Shown piece after piece: positions 1 to 4,283 of a stretch of 6,402 nucleotides of DNA. Under the pieces are notes generated by a model that did no database searches, had not been told where the DNA came from, and saw nothing but the letters and a program-made list of their open reading frames with translations. Origin of the DNA: CAYMCV01 sp964389005 (lineage in GTDB: Bacteria > Bacillota > Clostridia > Lachnospirales > Lachnospiraceae). The stretch's first letter is position 1. Each line of letters starts with the position of its first letter. Both the position numbers and the translations under genes were made by a program. The stretch spans positions 1-6,402 of the forward strand of contig CAYMCV010000128.1 in assembly GCA_964389005.1 (NCBI GenBank). The letters run 5' to 3'.

Positions 1-200
1 TTAAAATCAAGTTCTTCTGCAGAGGCGGGCATATCTTCCTCTTCGGGTATTTCCTCCGTGTGTTCGCAGAACGGGCAGTGCATGCTCTTGGTAGCGGGAT
101 CGTAATTCATTGTTCCGCCGCAACAGGGGCATTTACGGTCTGTTTCATCCAGAGTTTTTACTTCATTTACATCAAAAACGTTTGCGTCAAAATCGCTCAT
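1..200 (-). CDS. TFIIB-type zinc-ribbon protein, YdjG-like (partial, N-terminal 66 residues)
   Basis: The frame opens with ATG at 200-198, five bases after a GGAGGA ribosome binding site (206-211), and runs off the left edge without a stop. The 66 visible residues hold one zinc ribbon: CPCC at 24-27 and CPFC at 42-45, with 14 residues between the cysteine pairs. A very acidic stretch (about 49-63, EEIPEEED-like) follows. This resembles the N-terminus of the 'TFIIB-type zinc ribbon' proteins of Firmicutes, sometimes misnamed PriA-like helicases, which are found beside YdjI-type SPFH proteins. In B. subtilis the comparable YdjG is a membrane-anchored partner of PspA and YdjI. Any membrane segment would lie beyond the window. 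It is on the same strand as the SPFH gene but behind that gene's terminator. The reading frame is certain. The YdjG-like role is inferred from the zinc ribbon and the neighbour. Confidence 0.8.
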   Translation of the reverse strand, partial: MSDFDANVFDVNEVKTLDETDRKCPCCGGTMNYDPATKSMHCPFCEHTEEIPEEEDMPASAEELDF

Positions 201-253
201 ACTTATCCTCCATAAATATCATGTTTCGGTAACATCATCACTTTGACACCTGT

Positions 254-281
254 ATCATTACAGTAATTATGCGTCCTGCAA
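254..281 (-). promoter_or_regulatory. Candidate promoter of the partial zinc-ribbon gene
   Basis: Read on the minus strand: a -35-like TTGCAG (281-276), a 16-base spacer and a -10-like AATGAT (259-254) preceded by TGT, giving an extended -10. The -10 overlaps a short inverted repeat, ATTAC-T-GTAAT (257-267). Matches to consensus are only 3/6 and 4/6. The call rests mainly on the need for a promoter between the terminator at 311-345 and the start at 200. Confidence 0.3.
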
Positions 282-310
282 GGAGAACGCAAGATAGAAA
301 TTGATTGAAC

Positions 311-345
311 AAAAACCTACTGCACGGGAATTCCCATGCAGTAGG
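311..345 (-). terminator. Rho-independent terminator of the SPFH gene
   Basis: Read on the minus strand, CCTACTGCA pairs with TGCAGTAGG and continues through a U-G wobble into GGG/CCC. This makes a 13-pair stem with an AATT loop, followed directly by TTTTT (315-311). On the plus strand the wobble becomes a C-A mismatch and no T tract follows, so the element is directed to the minus strand. It lies 55 bases after the stop of the SPFH gene and 111 bases before the next start, and should separate the two transcripts. Confidence 0.92.
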
Positions 346-360
346 GTCAAAGTCGGTAGG

Positions 361-376
361 TATCAGTTCACTGATA
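361..376. repeat. Short inverted repeat between SPFH stop and terminator
   Basis: TATCAG (361-366) and CTGATA (371-376) form a perfect 6-bp stem around a TTCA loop. There is no T tract on either side, so it is not a terminator by itself. It could protect the 3' end of the SPFH mRNA or be chance. Confidence 0.35.
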
Positions 377-399
377 TCGTACAAACTCATGTATACAAC

Positions 400-1791
400 T
401 TATTGAACGTCGCTCTCATCGAACGGATCTCCGCATTCAGGACAGAATTTCGGAGGATTCGAAGGATCGGCAGGCTCCCAACCACATTTGTCACATTTGT
501 AAAGAGGAACGCCTGCAGGTTTCTTCAAGCCGCATTCCGCACAGAATTTACCTTTGTTGATTGCACCACAGGAACATGCCCAGCCACTTTGCTCAACAGG
601 CTTCGTCGTACCGCATTCCGCACAGAACTTGCCGGTATTGTTTTTGGCACCGCAAGCGCAATCCCAACCTGCAACAGGTGCAGCCGCAGGTGCCGCAGCG
701 GGTGCTGCAGGAGCCGGTTGCTGTTGTTGTCCCATCGCAAAGAGGTTTGCAGCGCTGTTGTTTCCGCCGCCTGCCATCTGCGCCATGTTCATGCCTGCAA
801 ACGCCATCATCGGTCCGGTGGATTCGTTTGAAGCAGCAGCTTCCATAGCGTTCGCCTGAGCGGTAACCATACGAGCGGCAGCCATGTTAACATTCGTGTA
901 AACAGCGGTATCCTGGAATTCCTTGATACGCTTCTCGTCTTCAGGAGTAGCCGTAATCGGGTCGATTGCGAAAGAGTAAATCGAAATACCACGAAGTTCA
1001 CGCCATTTCTCACTTAATAACTTGTTCAGCTCATCCTTAATTGATTCGGCATGTGCAGGAATCTGAGAATAACGAAGACCTAATTCCGATAAGGTTCCAA
1101 GTGCCGGCTGCAGATAGGTTGCAAGTTCTGATTTCATCATGGATTCGATTTCACGTTTGTCAAAGGTATCCGCAACGTTGGTACATACATATGTATAGAA
1201 ACGAACCGGGTCGGTAATGATGTAACTGTACTGACCATGTGCACGAATGCTGATATCACCTTGGAAACCGGTTACTTTGTCATGAATGAACATCGGAATC
1301 GGAGCGGATGTTCCCCAGAAGTTATTACGAACTTCCTTCGTGTTGATGTAGTATATACGTTGATCCTTCGGAACCTCTCCGCCAAAAGTAATACGTTTGC
1401 CCAAAGTTAAGAATGATTGCTTCAAACTCTCACCGAGTTTACCATAGAAAATGGAAGGTTCTGAGGAAGCGTCATAAATGAATTCTCCGGCCTCTGCACA
1501 AACTTCGGTAACCTTACCTTGATCAACGAGAATCATACACTGACCTTCATTGATGGTAATGATGGAACCGTTTGAAATGATATTGTCAGTTCCCTTATTC
1601 TGACCCTTGGTGTTCTTCTTTTGTCCTTTTTTTGCTAAAATGTTTTCTGGAAATGCTTCGCAGTAGAAGTACTCACGATACTGGTCGCTGATTACGCTCT
1701 GCGCAGAGCCTACGAGTGAATTTGCAACAGAACCTGCTGCTCCGGTGGCAATGCCGCCCAGTGAACTCAATGTGGTACGAATTAATCCCAT
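400..1791 (-). CDS. SPFH-domain protein with three C-terminal zinc ribbons (YdjI / 'virion core protein' family)
   Basis: 463 residues. ATG at 1791-1789 follows AGGAGGA (1805-1799) by seven bases; stop TAA at 402-400. The N-terminus (about 1-35) is Gly/Ala/Ser-rich and could be an amphipathic membrane-contact segment. An SPFH/Band-7-like domain covers about 36-290 and includes the family-typical run around ITFGGEVPKDQRIYYINTKE (134-153). After an Ala/Met/Asn-rich part (303-353) comes a Gln/Pro/Ala linker (355-374), then three zinc ribbons: C378/C380/C390/C393, C406/C408/C417/C420, and a rubredoxin-like CxxC-13-CxxC at C433/C436/C450/C453. In B. subtilis, YdjI works with YdjG, YdjH and PspA in membrane-stress defence. 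A zinc-ribbon gene downstream fits such a partnership. The gene has its own promoter and terminator. The family is clear; the cellular role here is inferred, and no pspA-like gene is in the window. Confidence 0.88.
   Translation of the reverse strand: MGLIRTTLSSLGGIATGAAGSVANSLVGSAQSVISDQYREYFYCEAFPENILAKKGQKKNTKGQNKGTDNIISNGSIITINEGQCMILVDQGKVTEVCAEAGEFIYDASSEPSIFYGKLGESLKQSFLTLGKRITFGGEVPKDQRIYYINTKEVRNNFWGTSAPIPMFIHDKVTGFQGDISIRAHGQYSYIITDPVRFYTYVCTNVADTFDKREIESMMKSELATYLQPALGTLSELGLRYSQIPAHAESIKDELNKLLSEKWRELRGISIYSFAIDPITATPEDEKRIKEFQDTAVYTNVNMAAARMVTAQANAMEAAASNESTGPMMAFAGMNMAQMAGGGNNSAANLFAMGQQQQPAPAAPAAAPAAAPVAGWDCACGAKNNTGKFCAECGTTKPVEQSGWACSCGAINKGKFCAECGLKKPAGVPLYKCDKCGWEPADPSNPPKFCPECGDPFDESDVQ
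431..660 (-). repeat. Repeated zinc-ribbon coding units in the SPFH gene
   Basis: The part encoding the three cysteine modules (C378 to C453) contains a repeated 17-base word, ccgcattccgcacagaa on the plus strand, at 530-546 and 611-627 (identical). A 15/17 version lies at 431-447. Each encodes FC-x-EC-G. Ribbons 1 and 2 are 81 bases apart and also share GKFCAECG at protein level, pointing to internal duplication. Ribbon 3 has a different first half. Confidence 0.75.
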
Positions 1792-1823
1792 TTTGTAATC
1801 CTCCTATTGATATAAGTATTTTA

Positions 1824-1855
1824 TGACTTTGTCTACGTCATTATTATAAAAGTCA
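1824..1855. repeat. Inverted repeat at the 5' end of the SPFH transcript
   Basis: TGACTTT (1824-1830) and AAAGTCA (1849-1855) are perfect inverted arms with 18 bases between them. They begin at about the predicted transcription start of the SPFH gene, just downstream of its -10 box. The repeat could be an operator or a 5' mRNA hairpin. Neither can be decided from the sequence. Confidence 0.45.
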
Positions 1856-1863
1856 ACAACGAT

Positions 1864-1892
1864 ATTATACATTTTTTCGACAAGAATGTCTA
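1864..1892 (-). promoter_or_regulatory. Promoter of the SPFH gene
   Basis: Read on the minus strand: -35 TAGACA (1892-1887, five of six consensus bases), a 17-base spacer and a perfect -10 TATAAT (1869-1864). The expected start is near 1857, giving a leader of about 65 bases before the ATG at 1791. This looks like a standard housekeeping sigma factor promoter. No extracytoplasmic-type sigma motif was recognised. Confidence 0.8.
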
Positions 1893-1977
1893 TACACTTT
1901 ACGTTGCGGAATCAGCAAATTAGGAGGAGCAAATCATCAAGTTGGTGCAAAATAGGAGAAGATAAATAAAAAAGTGA

Positions 1978-2006
1978 TTGACAAAGCGTTCAAAATGGTT
2001 TATTTT
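1978..2006 (+). promoter_or_regulatory. Promoter of the T-box/trpB2 unit
   Basis: A perfect -35 TTGACA (1978-1983), a 17-base spacer and -10 TATTTT (2001-2006, four of six consensus bases). Transcription would start near 2013, about 20 bases before the T-box stem I. The promoter is divergent from the SPFH promoter; the two -35 boxes are about 85 bases apart and nothing recognisable lies between them. Confidence 0.75.
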
Positions 2007-2033
2007 TAACACATCAAAATAATATTGTGAAAC

Positions 2034-2301
2034 TGATGAGCAAGAGAAGTAACCTTTCAAGTATATTTTCAGAGAGTCACAGGCGGTGGGATTGTGATAG
2101 TAGGATGATTGGTGAATGGACTTGCGAGGGCGATCTGAAGCAGCGTTACGCGACAGTAGGAATCGACGGGAACCGTACCCGTTATCAATTCGGCATATAT
2201 GATTGTATATGAAGCGAGTGGGCAGGAATGCCAATTTGAGTGGTACCGCGATAATAAGATAATTATTACCGTCTCAAGCAATAGCTTGGGGCGGTTTTTT
2301 T
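2034..2301 (+). promoter_or_regulatory. T-box riboswitch, tryptophan-specific (specifier UGG)
   Basis: This untranslated leader senses uncharged tRNA and allows readthrough when charging is low. Stem I: GCAAG (2040-2044) pairs with CTTGC (2121-2125) and closes the specifier loop. The loop shows AGTA (2048-2051) opposite GAA (2114-2116), followed by TGG (2117-2119) and A: a Trp codon. The distal part has AGAGAG (from 2071) and a TCACA/TGTGA stem enclosing GGTG. Stem III is ACGGG (2166-2170)/CCCGT (2178-2182). The T-box proper, AGTGGTACCGCG, is at 2239-2250. The antiterminator pairs TTGAG (2236-2240) with CTCAA (2273-2277), and GCG (2248-2250) with CGT (2270-2272), leaving the TGGT bulge for the tRNA acceptor end. 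It competes with the terminator at 2269-2301. The Trp specificity agrees with the trpB2 gene downstream. Confidence 0.93.
2269..2301 (+). terminator. Regulated intrinsic terminator of the T-box leader
   Basis: CCGTCTCAAGC (2269-2279) pairs with GCTTGGGGCGG (2284-2294) over 11 pairs, two of them G-U wobbles, with an AATA loop and seven T (2295-2301). Its 5' arm contains the CGT and CTCAA used by the antiterminator, so the two structures exclude each other. It ends 80 bases before the trpB2 start. Confidence 0.95.
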
Positions 2302-2381
2302 ATGCACAATGGAAGCCAATGTGGCATATGGCAGTCCTCAAGCATATTCAAAAATCTGATTGCAGAAAGGAAGAGCAGACC

Positions 2382-3758
2382 ATGAACAAAGAAAAAGAAA
2401 TCCCTTACAAAATCTACCTTGAAGAAAACGAGATGCCGACACAATGGTACAATGTTCGTGCGGACATGAAGAACAAACCGGCGCCGCTTTTGAACCCCGG
2501 AACACTTCAGCCGATGACCGTGGAAGAACTTTCACCGATTTTCTGCGAAGAACTTGCAAAACAGGAATTGGACGAGACGACCGCATACATTGACATTCCG
2601 GAAGAAATCAGGAATTTTTATAAAATGTACCGTCCTGCACCGCTGGTTCGCGCATATTGTCTGGAAAAAGCACTGGGAACACCGGCGCATATTTACTATA
2701 AGTTCGAAGGAAACAACACGTCCGGCAGTCACAAATTGAACTCCGCAATTGCGCAGGCATATTACGCAAAGAAGCAAGGATTGAAGGGCGTTACCACCGA
2801 AACGGGAGCCGGCCAGTGGGGAACCGCATTGTCAATGGCTTGCTCATACTTCGGCCTGGATTGTCAGGTATATATGGTAAAAGTATCCTATGAGCAGAAA
2901 CCTTTTCGACGTGAAGTTATGAGAACTTACGGCGCATCCGTGACACCGTCACCGTCGATGCTGACGAACGTAGGGCGTAAAATCAACGCTGAATTCCCGG
3001 GGACCAACGGAAGCCTTGGGTGTGCAATTTCTGAGGCGGTCGAGGCAGCACAGTCACAGGAAGGTTATCGTTATGTATTGGGTTCGGTGCTGACACAGGT
3101 TTTGTTGCATCAGAGCATCATCGGTTTGGAGACCAAGATTGCATTGGAGAAATACGGTGTCAAAGCAGATGTGATTATCGGTTGCGCAGGCGGCGGTTCC
3201 AACCTCGGAGGTCTGATTTCTCCATTTGTCGGCGAGAAGTTGCGTAACGAGGCGGATTACCGAATTATTGCGGTTGAACCCGCATCTTGTCCGAGCCTGA
3301 CACGCGGTAAGTATGCATATGATTTTTGCGATACCGGCTGTGTATGTCCTTTGGCAAAAATGTACACATTGGGCAGCAGCTTCATTCCTTCCGCAAACCA
3401 TGCGGGCGGCTTGCGTTATCACGGCATGAGTTCCGTTGTTTCGCAGTTATACGATGACGGATTAATCGAAGCGACATCTGTAGAGCAAACAGAAGTATTT
3501 AAGGCGGCGGAGCAGTTTGCAAGAATTGAAGGCATTCTTCCCGCACCGGAGAGCAGCCATGCAATTTGTGTCGCAATCAAAGAAGCGATGAAATGCAAGG
3601 AAACAGGCGAAGCTAAGAATATCGTATTCGGCTTAACGGGAACCGGCTACTTTGATATGGTGGCTTACGGTAAATACAACGACGGAATGATGGAAGACTA
3701 TATTCCGACGGATGAGGACCTGCAAAAGAGTTTGAGTCGTTTGCCGAAGGTTGAGTAA
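2382..3758 (+). CDS. trpB: TrpB2-type tryptophan synthase beta chain (PLP-dependent)
   Basis: 458 residues, ATG at 2382, eight bases after GGAAG (2369-2373). The frame is open upstream to 2199, but that part is the T-box leader, so the later start is chosen. The enzyme condenses indole with a serine-type substrate to make tryptophan in the cytoplasm. PLP lysine K118 lies in GSHKLN (116-120 plus flank); catalytic glutamate E140 lies in TETGAGQWG (139-147); the cofactor-phosphate loop is GCAGGGSNLGG (267-277). The QWG in place of QHG, the roughly 450-residue length and the long N-terminal part (about 1-85) mark the TrpB2 subfamily rather than the TrpA-bound TrpB1. The gene stands alone behind a Trp T-box with no trpA beside it, which suggests indole salvage or a backup synthase. 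An archaeal TrpB2 is reported to prefer O-phosphoserine; the substrate here is unknown. Confidence 0.93.
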   Translation: MNKEKEIPYKIYLEENEMPTQWYNVRADMKNKPAPLLNPGTLQPMTVEELSPIFCEELAKQELDETTAYIDIPEEIRNFYKMYRPAPLVRAYCLEKALGTPAHIYYKFEGNNTSGSHKLNSAIAQAYYAKKQGLKGVTTETGAGQWGTALSMACSYFGLDCQVYMVKVSYEQKPFRREVMRTYGASVTPSPSMLTNVGRKINAEFPGTNGSLGCAISEAVEAAQSQEGYRYVLGSVLTQVLLHQSIIGLETKIALEKYGVKADVIIGCAGGGSNLGGLISPFVGEKLRNEADYRIIAVEPASCPSLTRGKYAYDFCDTGCVCPLAKMYTLGSSFIPSANHAGGLRYHGMSSVVSQLYDDGLIEATSVEQTEVFKAAEQFARIEGILPAPESSHAICVAIKEAMKCKETGEAKNIVFGLTGTGYFDMVAYGKYNDGMMEDYIPTDEDLQKSLSRLPKVE

Positions 3759-3773
3759 TTTTTAGCTAAAAAT
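3758..3773. repeat. 16-bp perfect palindrome at the trpB2 stop
   Basis: ATTTTTAGCTAAAAAT overlaps the last base of the trpB2 stop codon. It has no loop and no GC-rich stem, so it is unlikely to terminate alone. The main terminator follows 45 bases later. Confidence 0.4.
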
Positions 3774-3817
3774 AAATCCCAACACGATTTTAACATCTGG
3801 ATATGAATGTTTAACTG

Positions 3818-3873
3818 GTAATCTTTTCGCACTTCTGCTATAATGTCATGGAGTGCGGAAAGATTACTTTTTT
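3818..3873 (+). terminator. Terminator of trpB2, overlapping the next promoter
   Basis: GTAATCTTTTCGCACT (3818-3833) pairs with AGTGCGGAAAGATTAC (3852-3867) over all 16 positions, with one U-G wobble. The loop is 18 bases and TTTTTT follows at 3868-3873. No T tract is present on the other side, so it works in the plus direction. The loop contains the extended -10 of the following gene. Only transcripts arriving from trpB2 carry both arms; those starting in the loop carry the right arm alone. Confidence 0.85.
3836..3844 (+). promoter_or_regulatory. Extended -10 promoter of the small membrane protein gene
   Basis: TGCTATAAT (3836-3844) is a perfect extended -10 box. The -35 position with a 17-base spacer reads TGGTAA (3816-3821), a weak match (3/6). 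The start would be near 3851, giving a leader of about 45 bases that contains the right arm of the terminator stem and AAGGAGGT. Confidence 0.6.
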
Positions 3874-3895
3874 ATATAATTAAGGAGGTAACGCA

Positions 3896-4153
3896 ATGTT
3901 CAAGAAAAAGAGTGCTTTTCAACAATTGAAGGCCTATAAAACCAAAATGGACCGGAAAGCAATGAAAATGACCAAGAATTTTCTGAAAGACAATGTATCC
4001 CGAAGAAGCAAGATGTATCAGGCTTTGGTAAAGTGGCCGCGTCGGATGGAGATTGCTTCCAGCGTTATTTTTTTGGTTGTGATTTGTTTCCTTTTTTATA
4101 AGAAAGCACAGGATCCGAGTTCTTTATCTGATTTCGGGAGCAGTAAGTTGTGA
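3896..4153 (+). CDS. Small basic single-pass membrane protein, function unknown
   Basis: 85 residues. ATG at 3896 follows a near-perfect ribosome binding site, AAGGAGGT (3882-3889), by six bases; stop TGA at 4151-4153. Residues 1-51 are strongly basic and Met-rich (many Lys/Arg, few acidic residues). A single hydrophobic segment at about 52-68 (IASSVIFLVVICFLFY-like) is followed by KK and a short polar tail with DPSS. The charge pattern predicts the N-terminus inside the cell and a short tail outside. I do not recognise the family, and no catalytic or metal-binding motif is visible. It has its own promoter. A further promoter lies between it and secA, so any functional link with secA is only positional. 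The strong ribosome binding site and clean membrane segment make it very likely a real gene. Confidence 0.82.
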   Translation: MFKKKSAFQQLKAYKTKMDRKAMKMTKNFLKDNVSRRSKMYQALVKWPRRMEIASSVIFLVVICFLFYKKAQDPSSLSDFGSSKL

Positions 4154-4192
4154 TGTTAATTGAGCGAAAACATCGGAGATATCAATGCACGG

Positions 4193-4221
4193 TTGAATAA
4201 ACAATCATAATCTGTTAGAAT
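4193..4221 (+). promoter_or_regulatory. Promoter of secA
   Basis: -35 TTGAAT (4193-4198), a 17-base spacer and -10 TAGAAT (4216-4221, five of six consensus bases) preceded by TGT, an extended -10. The start would be near 4228, with a leader of about 56 bases. No terminator lies between the small gene and this promoter, so readthrough from 3896-4153 may also supply secA. Confidence 0.75.
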
Positions 4222-4283
4222 AAATGAATGTGGGTTGTAATACGGGAATGAAGGATCCACGGAAAATAGGAGTTGTTAGGAAA

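Noticed and set aside
301..831. A 176-codon open frame on the plus strand
   Set aside because: It overlaps the SPFH terminator and runs antisense to the zinc-ribbon region. Its Arg/Cys-rich sequence is the mirror of that coding bias.
400..1791. A phage or viral virion core protein, as the family's old name suggests
   Set aside because: The name comes from a weak database label. The gene sits among housekeeping genes, and no phage gene, integrase or attachment site is seen.
1886..1969. A 27-codon open frame (ATG 1886 to TAA 1969) upstream of the T-box, considered as a leader peptide
   Set aside because: It has no ribosome binding site, only one Trp codon, and starts upstream of the T-box promoter, so the trpB2 transcript would not contain it.
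2117..2120. A shifted specifier reading GGA (Gly) instead of UGG
   Set aside because: The codon directly after the GAA of the specifier loop and followed by a purine is UGG, and the downstream gene makes tryptophan.
1920..2234. A 104-codon minus-strand open frame
   Set aside because: It runs antisense across the promoter and the structured T-box leader and has no ribosome binding site or recognisable domain.
2382..3758. Classical TrpB1 or another fold-II PLP enzyme such as threonine synthase
   Set aside because: The GSHKLN, ETGAGQWG and GGGSN motifs with the long N-terminal part fit TrpB2 better. The upstream Trp T-box supports a tryptophan role.
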